Shown one piece after another: positions 14,864 to 22,401 of a stretch of DNA of 25,772 bases. Position 1 is the stretch's first letter, and each line of letters starts with the position of its first letter. The notes below the pieces were generated by a model that was given only the letters and a program-made list of their open reading frames with translations, was not told the origin of the DNA and did no database searches. The position numbers and the translations under genes are program-made. Origin of the DNA: an uncultured Opitutales bacterium (lineage in GTDB: Bacteria > Verrucomicrobiota > Verrucomicrobiia > Opitutales > Intestinicryptomonadaceae); assembly GCA_900546565.1 (NCBI GenBank), contig URDC01000026.1, positions 1 to 25,772 of the forward strand, given 5' to 3'.

Positions 14864-15931
14864 ATGATTGAGTTTAGGACAATGAATTCTGAAAAGAAAC
14901 GCATTTTAATTTTGGGCGCGAACGGGTTTATAGGGTCGTCGCTGGTGTGGAAACTTTTAAAAGAGACGGACTACGAAATCACGGGTGTCGATTTGTCGGA
15001 CAACAAGCTCGGGTGCGTTTTGGGGCGCGAGAGGTTCGAGTTCTTCAAAATGGACGCGATAAAAAACAAGGCGGACATCGAGGAAGCCGTGAAAAATTCC
15101 GACGTCGTTTTGCCGCTGATTGCGGTTGCGACCCCCGCGCTTTATGTGAAGGACCCCGTGCGGGTTTACAATCTGGACTTCGAGTCGAATGTTGACGTAA
15201 TAAGAATGTGCCTCAAACACAAAAAACGCGTTGTCTTCCCGTCGACGAGCGAAGTCTACGGAATGTGTCCGGACGAGGCTTTCGACGAGTATTCTTCGAC
15301 TCTCGTGCTCGGGCCTATCGAAAAGGAACGCTGGATTTACTCTTGCATAAAGCAGATGCTCGACCGCCTGATTTGGGCTTACGGCAATCACGAAGGCTTG
15401 CAGTTTACGCTGTTTAGGCCGTTCAATTTTATCGGCCCGCGTCTCGACGACATCAGGGCGACTAAGGAGGGGTCGTCGCGCGTGATAACGCAATTTGCCC
15501 ACAACATTTTAAACGGCAAGCCGATAAAGCTTGTCAACGGCGGTTTGCAAAAACGCTGCTTTACATATATCGACGACGGCGTTGAATGCATTGTCAAAAT
15601 AATTCAGAACAAGGACGGTTGCGCCGACGGCAGGATTTTCAACATCGGCAATCCCGACGAAGAGCATTCGGTCAAGGAGCTTGCGGAGGTTTTGGTCGAG
15701 TCTTTTAGACAGTATCCCGACTATGCGGCTCTCGCCGAAAAGGCGGTTATCGAAACCGTTTCGGGCGACGAATATTACGGCGCGGGCTATCAGGACGCCC
15801 AGCGGCGCGTGCCTTCAATCGGGCAGGCGAAAAACATTTTGGGGTGGACTCCGAAGACGGATTTCAAAACGTCGATTAAGAAGATTTTAGACTATCACCT
15901 GCTCGGCAAAGACGATGAAGCTTGCCTTTAA
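14864..15931 (+). CDS. ArnA dehydrogenase-domain protein (UDP-GlcA decarboxylase)
   Basis: This 355-residue extended SDR corresponds to the C-terminal half of E. coli ArnA, which oxidises and decarboxylates UDP-glucuronate to UDP-4-keto-pentose. Visible parts are the NAD loop GANGFIG (18-24), DVVLPLIAVATPALYV, FPSTSEVYGMC with the key Glu after Ser (S129-E130), YSCIK (Y159/K163), FTLFRPFNFIGPRLDD, GGLQKRCFTYIDDG, and YYGAGYQDAQRRVPSI, whose Arg aligns with the ArnA catalytic arginine. The N-terminal formyltransferase half of ArnA is absent. The enzyme is stand-alone, like proteobacterial UDP-xylose/Ara4O synthases, and UDP-xylose synthase is the alternative reading. It overlaps arnD by 17 bases. 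An ATG at 14882 is an equally possible start. Confidence 0.85.
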   Translation: MIEFRTMNSEKKRILILGANGFIGSSLVWKLLKETDYEITGVDLSDNKLGCVLGRERFEFFKMDAIKNKADIEEAVKNSDVVLPLIAVATPALYVKDPVRVYNLDFESNVDVIRMCLKHKKRVVFPSTSEVYGMCPDEAFDEYSSTLVLGPIEKERWIYSCIKQMLDRLIWAYGNHEGLQFTLFRPFNFIGPRLDDIRATKEGSSRVITQFAHNILNGKPIKLVNGGLQKRCFTYIDDGVECIVKIIQNKDGCADGRIFNIGNPDEEHSVKELAEVLVESFRQYPDYAALAEKAVIETVSGDEYYGAGYQDAQRRVPSIGQAKNILGWTPKTDFKTSIKKILDYHLLGKDDEACL

Positions 15932-16814
15932 AATCGACGTCGACACATGCCAAGGGACGAAAAAGGGCGCGCGTAATCTTGCCGATCTCTTCGCAAGCGA
16001 AGGCATTCCCGCAACGTTTCTGTTTTCGCTTGGCAAAGATCAGACGGGGCGTTCTATAACGCGCGTTTTCCAAAAGGGTTTCATTGCAAAGTGCCTTAAA
16101 AGCAATGTGTCGGGCAATTACAGCAAGCGCACGCTGATGTATGGCACGCTGTTGCCTTCGCCCGTAATTTACAAGTCTTGCGCCGACATAATCGCAGAAG
16201 TTCACGCGCAGGGGTTCGAATGCGGCGTGCATTCATGGAACCACTACAAGTGGCAAAACAAAGTGCGCAAAATGACGCCCGCAGCTGCGCGCGCCGAATT
16301 CAAAATGGCGTTTGACGCACTCAACGAAATAATCGGCGGAAAATGCGTTTCGTGCGGGAGCGCGGGCTGGCAGGTCGTGCCCGCGTATTTTGCGGCGCAG
16401 GACGAATTCGGTCTGCTCTATGCAAGCGATGTCCGAGGCTCGTATCCGTTTATTCCGCGCTTCGAGGGCAAAGTCTACAACACGTTGCAGATTCCCTCGA
16501 CGCTTTATACGCTCGACGAAGTTTTGTGCGACATTCCGCTTGCTGACGTCGCGGGCGCGTATCTTGCCGACATGAAAAAAGACGACGCGCAGGGGAGGGT
16601 TTCGGTTATGACAATCCATGCGGAGCTTGAAGGAATGGCGTATGCCGAATGGTTTGCCGATTTTCTGAAACTTCTGAAACGCTCGGGTGTCGAATTTGTC
16701 GGGCTTCGAGACTATGCCGAGAAGCTTTTGCAACACCGCGAAAGTATCCCGATTTGCGATGTCGAGATGACCGAATTCTACAACCGCAGCGGGCTTCTTG
16801 CCACGCAGCATTAG
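15915..16814 (+). CDS. arnD: ArnD-like undecaprenyl-P-Ara4FN deformylase
   Basis: This 299-residue polysaccharide deacetylase-fold protein is of the ArnD type, which removes the formyl group from 4-formamido-arabinose on undecaprenyl phosphate. The metal site begins with FKIDVDTCQGTKKG (E. coli: LRIDVDTFRGTREG). It continues with HSWNHYKWQNKV (residues 106-117; E. coli HAWDHHAWQ) and ends with TIHAELEGMAY (233-243; E. coli TIHAEVEGCAY). SAGWQ and the LQIPSTLYTLDEV block also match. Length equals E. coli ArnD, which is about 296. It overlaps the ArnA-DH gene by 17 bases, so translation is probably coupled. Its presence implies a formylated intermediate although no formyltransferase gene is in the window. 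Confidence 0.88.
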   Translation: MKLAFKIDVDTCQGTKKGARNLADLFASEGIPATFLFSLGKDQTGRSITRVFQKGFIAKCLKSNVSGNYSKRTLMYGTLLPSPVIYKSCADIIAEVHAQGFECGVHSWNHYKWQNKVRKMTPAAARAEFKMAFDALNEIIGGKCVSCGSAGWQVVPAYFAAQDEFGLLYASDVRGSYPFIPRFEGKVYNTLQIPSTLYTLDEVLCDIPLADVAGAYLADMKKDDAQGRVSVMTIHAELEGMAYAEWFADFLKLLKRSGVEFVGLRDYAEKLLQHRESIPICDVEMTEFYNRSGLLATQH

Positions 16815-16962
16815 TTGGGGTGTGGCGTTGTTGCGGATTCGGGCGATTGCGGCGCGGACTGCGGGCGGTCGCGTTGCGTTGTGGGCGGCGGCGCGGACGG
16901 TGGCGCGGGGCGATGTTGGCGGTTGATATTTTTTGATGAAAAATGTTGCAATAAGGCTGAAA

Positions 16963-18183
16963 ATGATGTCGAAAAAAATCCTATTTTTTGTGTCGGTTTT
17001 CGTGTTGCTGTGTTGCGCGGTATCGGCGCAGTCGCTGGGAGATATGCTTGACGGCGAGGGGCGGAACAAACCCGTCGCATCCTCTCGGAATGCGGCTGCT
17101 GCGGAAAATACCGCCGTCGAACGGAGATCGGAAGCTCTTCAAAAAACGGCGGTAAACGAAGTTCCGCAAAGCGAGTTCGACGAGATTTTTTTGAAAGCTT
17201 CGGGAGGAGACTCCAATGCGCAGCTCGCGCTCGGGTCGTTTTATGCGCGGGGAATAAAACCCGCGGTTGCGGACGCGCGTCTTGCGCTTGAATGGCTCGA
17301 AAAAAGCGCGGCGCAGAACAATGCGACGACGATGAACTATTTGGGCGTGATTTACGGCGAGGGGAAAATTGTTCCGCGCGACTTTAAAAAGGCTGTCTAT
17401 TGGCGCGAGAAGGCCGCCGAAAACGCCTCGTCTGCCGAAAAATATGCGCTGGCTACGGCGTTCATTTACGGATATATGCTGCCTTCGGACGAGAAAAAAG
17501 CCCGCGAATGGCTCGAAAAGGCCGCGCTTGACGGCAATATGGACGCGGCGAACCAGCTCGTTTCGATTTCGCGCAATGCGGGCGACAAGGAGGCAGTCAG
17601 GCGTTGGAATGAAGTGAAGTCGAATGCACAGTTAAAGCTTGCCGCAGCGGGCGATGTGTCGGCGATGTTCGAAGTCTATCGAAAGTATCTTACGGGCAGG
17701 GGCGGTTTTTACAAGAGTGTGCCCAAGGCGATTTACTGGCTGCGCCGCGCGGCTGAGTCGGGGCACAGAACCGCAGCCGAGACTCTTGCGAATATGCATT
17801 TGAACGGGCGGTATGTGGGGCGCGACTTCGACGCGGGCATTGCGATTCTGGCAAAGCTTGCGGAAACCGACGCGAATATGGCTATAAGAATTGCCGACAT
17901 TTATGCCGCCGAAGGCGAAAACCGCGACCCGAAAAAGGCCGGGCTTTGGCTTGAAAAAGCGGACTTTGAACGGCTTTCCGCCGCGAACAAAATCCGCGTA
18001 ATCTGGAAGTATTGGGCGGGCGCGGGCGTCGCGAAAAATCCCGAAAAGGCCGCGGAATACTGCGACAAAATTTTATCCGCCGAGAATATGCAGGGCACGC
18101 ACAAGTTTGTGGAGAAAATCAAAAATTCAATAAAGTCTGGAACTCCCGCCCCCGAAAAATTTGCGGACTTATACAGACTTTAA
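16963..18183 (+). CDS. Secreted Sel1-repeat (SLR) protein
   Basis: This protein of about 406 residues has a signal peptide (KKILFFVSVFVLLCCAVSA-Q) and a polar linker. It then has at least six Sel1-like repeats of the TPR superfamily. Examples are the blocks around NAQLALGSFYARGI, ALEWLEKSAAQNNATTMNYL, KKAVYWREKAAENASS, KKAREWLEKAALDGNMDAANQL, PKAIYWLRRAAESGHRTAAETL and PKKAGLWLEKADFERL. These solenoids mediate protein-protein contact and are often periplasmic. The partner is unknown. I chose ATG 16963 (ATG 16966 also fits) because AAGG lies just upstream and the signal peptide begins there; TTG/ATG at 16933/16936 would add ten residues. The gap from arnD (about 150 bases) is G+C-rich and shows no clear terminator. 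Confidence 0.85.
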   Translation: MMSKKILFFVSVFVLLCCAVSAQSLGDMLDGEGRNKPVASSRNAAAAENTAVERRSEALQKTAVNEVPQSEFDEIFLKASGGDSNAQLALGSFYARGIKPAVADARLALEWLEKSAAQNNATTMNYLGVIYGEGKIVPRDFKKAVYWREKAAENASSAEKYALATAFIYGYMLPSDEKKAREWLEKAALDGNMDAANQLVSISRNAGDKEAVRRWNEVKSNAQLKLAAAGDVSAMFEVYRKYLTGRGGFYKSVPKAIYWLRRAAESGHRTAAETLANMHLNGRYVGRDFDAGIAILAKLAETDANMAIRIADIYAAEGENRDPKKAGLWLEKADFERLSAANKIRVIWKYWAGAGVAKNPEKAAEYCDKILSAENMQGTHKFVEKIKNSIKSGTPAPEKFADLYRL

Positions 18184-18442
18184 TGCCGCGCCGCGCGGAT
18201 TTTAATATTGAGCGTGTCGGTTTTATATGCGGTGTTGCGGCGGTTTTTGGGTGGCGGCGGTTTTGTTCCGATTTGGGGCGGAGTGCGGATTTTCTGTTGA
18301 CAAGTTTATGTTTGTTTGCGATTATTCTATTTAACAGGCGCTTTGATGTGCGGTTTGCGGGGTAGGTTCGTTTTTGTTTGTCGAAGAAGAAATCCGTTGT
18401 GGCTGCTGTGTCGGGCTCTTGTCTTTTTTCAATCAACATATC

Positions 18443-18448
18443 AAGGAG
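18443..18448 (+). promoter_or_regulatory. Shine-Dalgarno deciding a GTG start
   Basis: AAGGAG lies 10 bases before the GTG at 18459. It selects this GTG, which directly precedes the twin-arginine motif, over the longer upstream open frame. Confidence 0.8.
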
Positions 18449-18458
18449 AAAGTCATTT

Positions 18459-19799
18459 GTGAATAGAAGAGATTTTGTTAAAGCGGGCGCAGTTTTGGGT
18501 GCGGCGGCATCGATGCCGAGTTTCGGCTTCGCTTCGGCGAAGGGTTCGGACAGAATAAAAGTCGGGCTTATCGGCTGCGGCGGGCGCGGCACGGGAGCGT
18601 CGATAAATATGCTCAATGCCGATAAGAACGTCGAATTTGTCGCGTTTGCCGACTTGTTTGAAGACAAGCTCGATGGCAGCATAAAGCGCATTGCCGAGGC
18701 CGCGCAGAAAGTCGCGCCCGAATCGGCAAAGCAGATTATCGACCCGTCGAAGGTAAAGCGTTTCTCGGGCTGGAATGCGGTTGACGAGCTTTTGGCGGAC
18801 AAGGACATTGACGTCGTCATCGAAGCTACGCCGCCCGTGTTCAGGACAATCCACTACAAGAAAATCGTCGCGGCGGGCAAGCATGCGTTCTTGGAAAAGC
18901 CCGCGTGTATCGACATCACGCAGGCGCGCGAAATGCTCGAACTTGCCGACGAAGCCGACAAGAAGGGCTTGTGTGTTGTCTGCGGCACGCAACGCCGCTA
19001 TCACGAAGGCTATCAGGAAATTATCAAGCGCGTCAAAGACGGCATGATTGGCGACTTCGTTTCGGCTCAATGCTACTGGAACGGCGGCTACTATGTAGGC
19101 CACGGGCAGCACGACGCCATGGAAAAGCAGGGCATTCTCAAAGGTCTCACGCCCGACGATATGGAGTATCAAATCAGGAACTGGTTCTCTTTCATTTGGG
19201 CTTCGGGCGACCACATTGTAGAGCAGCACGTCCACAACATCGACGTGATTATGTGGGCGTTGGGCGACAACCGCATGCCCGTTGACGTTCGCGGTTTCGG
19301 CGGGCGCAGCACCGACCTGCCCGTTCCCACCTATGGCGACCGTTTCAGCCACTTTGCGGTAGATTTCGATATGGGCAACGGTTTGCGTCTTGCGAGCTAC
19401 TGCCAGCAGGACCCCAAAGTTGCGGACGAAGTCGGCGAGCGCATTGTGGGCACGAAGGGCATTATGAGCACGGCTCTTTTCGGCGGCGCGTGCAAAATCA
19501 CCGACCTCAAAGGAAATGTTCTTTATGCCGCGCCCGAGAAGGTTGCGCAGTGTCTTGAAATGGAGCACAAGTTCCTGCTCGACCACATTCGCGAAGGCAA
19601 GAAAGTCAACACGCTCAGGACGCTTGTGAACTCGACGCTGTTGGCGATTGCAGGCCGCATGAGCGCGTTTAGCGGCAAGAAGTTCAAGTTCGAATGGATG
19701 CTCAGACGCTCGCGCGAAAATCTCGTGCCCGAAAAGCTCGCTTTTGTAAAGAATCCCGTTGCGGGCGTTCCCGTTCCCGGAAAGTATCGCCTTGTTTAG
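18459..19799 (+). CDS. Tat-exported Gfo/Idh/MocA-family oxidoreductase
   Basis: This 446-residue protein begins with a twin-arginine signal (NRRDFVKAGAVLGAAASMP), so it is folded in the cytosol with its cofactor and exported to the periplasm. The Rossmann domain starts at VGLIGCGGRGTGA. The family motif EKP appears in FLEKPACIDITQA, and DVVIEATPP precedes it. The C-terminal Gfo/Idh/MocA domain includes NWFSFIWASGDHIVEQHVHNIDVIMWALG, whose histidines are typical of the large clade of Tat-type members in Planctomycetes, Verrucomicrobia and Bacteroidetes. Some Tat-type relatives are GH109 glycosidases that use NAD for an oxidative mechanism. The substrate, probably a sugar, is not readable. A strong terminator follows, and there is no obvious operon partner. 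Confidence 0.87.
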   Translation: MNRRDFVKAGAVLGAAASMPSFGFASAKGSDRIKVGLIGCGGRGTGASINMLNADKNVEFVAFADLFEDKLDGSIKRIAEAAQKVAPESAKQIIDPSKVKRFSGWNAVDELLADKDIDVVIEATPPVFRTIHYKKIVAAGKHAFLEKPACIDITQAREMLELADEADKKGLCVVCGTQRRYHEGYQEIIKRVKDGMIGDFVSAQCYWNGGYYVGHGQHDAMEKQGILKGLTPDDMEYQIRNWFSFIWASGDHIVEQHVHNIDVIMWALGDNRMPVDVRGFGGRSTDLPVPTYGDRFSHFAVDFDMGNGLRLASYCQQDPKVADEVGERIVGTKGIMSTALFGGACKITDLKGNVLYAAPEKVAQCLEMEHKFLLDHIREGKKVNTLRTLVNSTLLAIAGRMSAFSGKKFKFEWMLRRSRENLVPEKLAFVKNPVAGVPVPGKYRLV

Positions 19800-19834
19800 T
19801 TCGGTTTTCGGGCGGAGTTTTTCCAACGCAAAAC

Positions 19835-19871
19835 AAAAGTCGGCAATTTCGGTTGCCGACTTTTTATTTTT
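19835..19871. terminator. Bidirectional intrinsic terminator
   Basis: AAAAGTCGGCAA (19835-19846) and TTGCCGACTTTT (19853-19864) form a perfect 12-bp stem followed by a T-rich tail. The opposite strand also ends in a T-rich tail, so it can serve both the oxidoreductase and the converging two-TM gene. Confidence 0.9.
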
Positions 19872-19906
19872 TGAATTTCCGAACGCTTTTTTACGGGCAG
19901 GGGATT

Positions 19907-20881
19907 TTAGTTGTCGCCCGAAGTTTTACTGCATCGGCGGAATGCCCAAGTTATGCCGCTTTCCGGGATAATCCACCCGCCGTATGCAAGTTCGACGGCG
20001 TTGCGGGCGCGGGTTTGCGAAAACGGATTTTTATCGAACAAAAAGCCCTTGAACTGGACGTCAAAATCGCGCCCAAATGACGCCGAAAACGTGATGTTTT
20101 TAACCGGAAATTCCGTCTGCCAATATTGGAAGCTTCCTATTTCCGCGCAATAACGAGCCTGAATCGAGATTTTCAGCGTTCTACACGGACAGTTTTGCGG
20201 GATTTCGAGGGCGGGGTTTTTGCCCGACCGGATTAGTTTTGCGACTTCGTCGCGCTCTAAATTTATCTCGGCAGCGAACGGAACGTCGACGCCCTCCGCG
20301 GAAATGCGCACTTTTTCGATGTCGACAAATTCGCGTTTGTCGCGAATCCATTTTATCGGCGGAAAGTTGCCCTCGCGCCGCGTGATTGTGTAGGTGAGGA
20401 TTCCTTTGAGATAGAGGACGTTGTTTTGTTCCGACTCAATCGATACGTTCGCCTTTGCATTTTGGCAAAATGGAGCTGCGACGGCGCGCTCTATACCGCT
20501 GCGGATTCGGTTGTAATAACCGTCGCGGTCGGCAATGTTGCCCGCGAATTTATAGCGCGTTTTAAGCAGGGCTAAGAGAAGGTCGTCGAGCGTCGAATTG
20601 CTCAGTTTTTCGAGGATTCTCCCCGCGTTTTTTGGCAACTCCCAAAATGCCGCGTTGCGCGGGGAATGCAATAGCAGCGTGATTATGCCCGAAGCCACCA
20701 ATGCCGCGCCGATTGCGCCGACGACATATACTGCACCCTCGAAAAGCGCGCGCAGCGAATGTTCGTGCTCGCAGAAAATCTGGTATACCACGACCGCCAA
20801 CGCCAAACACAGAATTCCGATAAAAAAAGGAATAGATTGTTTAACCGACGCCGAACCAATCAATTTATTGCCAATTTTCAT
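19907..20881 (-). CDS. Unrecognised membrane protein with two TM helices
   Basis: This 324-residue protein is not one I recognise. Two hydrophobic helices lie at residues about 17-36 and 49-71, separated by a short charged linker. A soluble domain of about 250 residues follows, with alternating helix (RILEKLSNSTLDDLLLALLK) and beta strands (NNVLYLKGILTYTIT, CRTLKISIQARYCAEIG). It ends in a conserved-looking block with GGWIIPESGITWAFRR. There is no signal peptidase site, so the large domain is most likely cytosolic. GGAG lies 8 bases before the ATG. It is the last gene of the minus-strand run, about 220 bases after trmL, so it could have its own promoter. No enzymatic motif is visible. Confidence 0.75.
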   Translation of the reverse strand: MKIGNKLIGSASVKQSIPFFIGILCLALAVVVYQIFCEHEHSLRALFEGAVYVVGAIGAALVASGIITLLLHSPRNAAFWELPKNAGRILEKLSNSTLDDLLLALLKTRYKFAGNIADRDGYYNRIRSGIERAVAAPFCQNAKANVSIESEQNNVLYLKGILTYTITRREGNFPPIKWIRDKREFVDIEKVRISAEGVDVPFAAEINLERDEVAKLIRSGKNPALEIPQNCPCRTLKISIQARYCAEIGSFQYWQTEFPVKNITFSASFGRDFDVQFKGFLFDKNPFSQTRARNAVELAYGGWIIPESGITWAFRRCSKTSGDN

Positions 20882-21103
20882 ATGTCTTTCTCCGTGGAAC
20901 AGTGGAAGTTAAGCAGTCTTTTCGAGTTTTGTCAAATGTTTTTCAGTTTTTATCCGATTTTATCATTTTTTATTTAATAAAAGTCTAAAATAATTCCATA
21001 TTTTTCCGATGGCAGCGGGCGCCGCGGGAGATATCCCGTTTTTTCGCGATAGAGTGTGCATTGCGGCGGTATTGCAGGAAGGCTCCGAGTCTGGGTTCGG
21101 AAG

Positions 21104-21589
21104 TCAGATTCCGCCCGAAAGTTTTATTTGGCGCATTGCCTCGTATGCGCCGATTCCCGCGGATGTGGAAAGGTTAAGCGAGCGCAATCCATCGACGAAA
21201 TGCGGAATTTTTACGCGCTTTTGGGCGATGTCGTTATGGACGCAATCGGGCACGCCGCAATCTTCCGCGCCGAACATAAGACCGTCGCCGAAGCGGTATT
21301 CGGCGTCCCAATAGCAGCGGGCGGATTTTGTGGTAAAAAGCCAGATTCTGTCGAGTGGCGGGGCTTTGTCGGAAGCCTTGAACGCTTCCCAATCGCGGTG
21401 GTGGACGACGTCGAGGCTATACCAATAGTCCATTCCCGCGCGTTTGAGGCGCGAATCGGTTATGATGAAACCGAGCGGATGGATTAGATGGAGTCTCGCG
21501 CCCGTTATTGCGCACATTCTGCCGATATTGCCCGTGTTTTGCGGCATTTTCGGGTTGTGCAAAATTATGTGAAGCGGCGGGTTATGCAT
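21104..21589 (-). CDS. trmL: tRNA (cytidine/uridine(34)-2'-O)-methyltransferase
   Basis: This 161-residue SPOUT-fold enzyme methylates the wobble ribose of tRNA-Leu isoacceptors. It matches E. coli TrmL (157 residues) throughout: ILHNPKMPQNTGNIGRMCAITG (E. coli LYEPEIPPNTGNIIRLCANTG), LHLIHPLGF, LKRAGMDYW, the knot segment LMFGAEDCGVPD, and the end LRSLNLSTSAGIGAYEAMRQ. The ATG at 21589 gives exactly the family N-terminus; a longer upstream frame exists but lies inside smpB. Its start overlaps the smpB stop by 8 bases, so translation is likely coupled. The two RNA-related genes probably share one transcript. Confidence 0.92.
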   Translation of the reverse strand: MHNPPLHIILHNPKMPQNTGNIGRMCAITGARLHLIHPLGFIITDSRLKRAGMDYWYSLDVVHHRDWEAFKASDKAPPLDRIWLFTTKSARCYWDAEYRFGDGLMFGAEDCGVPDCVHNDIAQKRVKIPHFVDGLRSLNLSTSAGIGAYEAMRQIKLSGGI

Positions 21590-22061
21590 TGCGTCTGAAA
21601 TTTGACATTGCCCGCCGCGCCTCTCGCATTGCCTCGTTTTTCTTGATGTCTTGGCGTTTGTCGAAAAGTTTTTTCCCCGTGCAGAGGGCAATCAGGACTT
21701 TTACGATTCCGTTTTTTAGATACATTTTTAGCGGAATTATAGACGTCCCACCCGAGTCTGTTGCCGACTTCAACTTCAAAATTTCCTTTTTATGCAGCAA
21801 AAGTTTGCGCGCGCGCACGGGGTTGTGGTTGTTGATGTTGCCGAAATCGTATTCGCTTATGTGCGCCTGATACATAAAAACTTCGAGGTTTTCGACGCGG
21901 CAAAAGGCGTCGTTTATCTGCGCGCGTCCCGCGCGGAAGCTCTTTACTTCCGTGCCCGTAAGCGCGATTCCCGCCTCGAATGTTTCGCCGACAAAGTAGT
22001 CGCGACTCGCCTTTTTGTTGCGAATCTCGGTAATGCGCGGTGCTGCGGATTTTTTGCCCAT
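21582..22061 (-). CDS. smpB: SsrA-binding protein SmpB
   Basis: This 159-residue OB-fold protein binds tmRNA and is needed for trans-translation, the rescue of stalled ribosomes. Family blocks are RNKKASRDYFVGETFEAGIALTG, GTEVKSFRAGRAQINDAF, HISEYDFGNINNHNP, and RKLLLHKKEI, then the IPLKMYLKNGIVKVLIALCTGKK region. The basic tail DKRQDIKKNEAMREARRAM is the part that enters the decoding centre. The start ATG follows a T run that ends a hairpin, and no Shine-Dalgarno is visible. It overlaps trmL by 8 bases. Confidence 0.96.
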   Translation of the reverse strand: MGKKSAAPRITEIRNKKASRDYFVGETFEAGIALTGTEVKSFRAGRAQINDAFCRVENLEVFMYQAHISEYDFGNINNHNPVRARKLLLHKKEILKLKSATDSGGTSIIPLKMYLKNGIVKVLIALCTGKKLFDKRQDIKKNEAMREARRAMSNFRRNA

Positions 22062-22063
22062 AA

Positions 22064-22102
22064 CAAAAAAACCGTGCGCGGGAATTCAACCCAGAAGCAC
22101 GG
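22064..22102 (-). terminator. Attenuator-like hairpin between rpoZ and smpB
   Basis: On the minus strand CCGTGC (22102-22097) pairs with GCACGG (22077-22072), with an inner GGG/CCC pairing. It is followed by TTTTTTTG, and the smpB ATG comes just three bases after that. It has the form of an intrinsic terminator, so part of the rpoZ transcript may stop before smpB. Confidence 0.7.
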
Positions 22103-22123
22103 CGTGAAAAGGTTTTGTTTCGC

Positions 22124-22336
22124 CTATTTTTCGGGGCCCGAGTTGTAGATCTCGTATGTGATGTTGCCGCGGACAACTTCCAACAGAGCAACGTCTTCGA
22201 GGTCGAGCTTTTCGAGCGAAACCACCGTCGGCTTTGCACCGTTTTTAAGCTGCTTTACGCGTCTTGATACGACATTGATCAGAATGTTAGGGTCGCTGAT
22301 TTTTTTCTGGGCTTCTTTTAGATAATCTTCTCTCAA
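22124..22336 (-). CDS. rpoZ: RNA polymerase omega subunit
   Basis: This 70-residue protein matches the omega/RPB6 family: NILINVVSRRVKQLKNGAKP (family form: N-R-F-x-L-V-x-x-a-x-x-R-x-x-Q-l), then a short linker and the helix LDLEDVALLEVVRGNI. Omega binds the beta-prime subunit and helps polymerase assembly. The start codon is TTG, fixed by AGGAGG five bases upstream (22342-22347). The neighbouring smpB and trmL are also information-processing genes. Confidence 0.87.
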   Translation of the reverse strand: MREDYLKEAQKKISDPNILINVVSRRVKQLKNGAKPTVVSLEKLDLEDVALLEVVRGNITYEIYNSGPEK

Positions 22337-22341
22337 AGTAT

Positions 22342-22347
22342 CCTCCT
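22342..22347 (-). promoter_or_regulatory. Strong Shine-Dalgarno for the TTG start of rpoZ
   Basis: AGGAGG on the minus strand lies five bases upstream of TTG at 22336-22334. No ATG fits a full-length omega protein. Confidence 0.8.
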
Positions 22348-22401
22348 ATTTTTATTTATTGTTGGGAAAATATACACATACGCGTTTTCAATGCAACAGT
22401 T

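Noticed and set aside
18453..19826. Minus-strand open frame of 457 codons
   Set aside because: It is fully antisense to the Gfo/Idh/MocA gene, which has clear family motifs, a Tat signal and a ribosome binding site.
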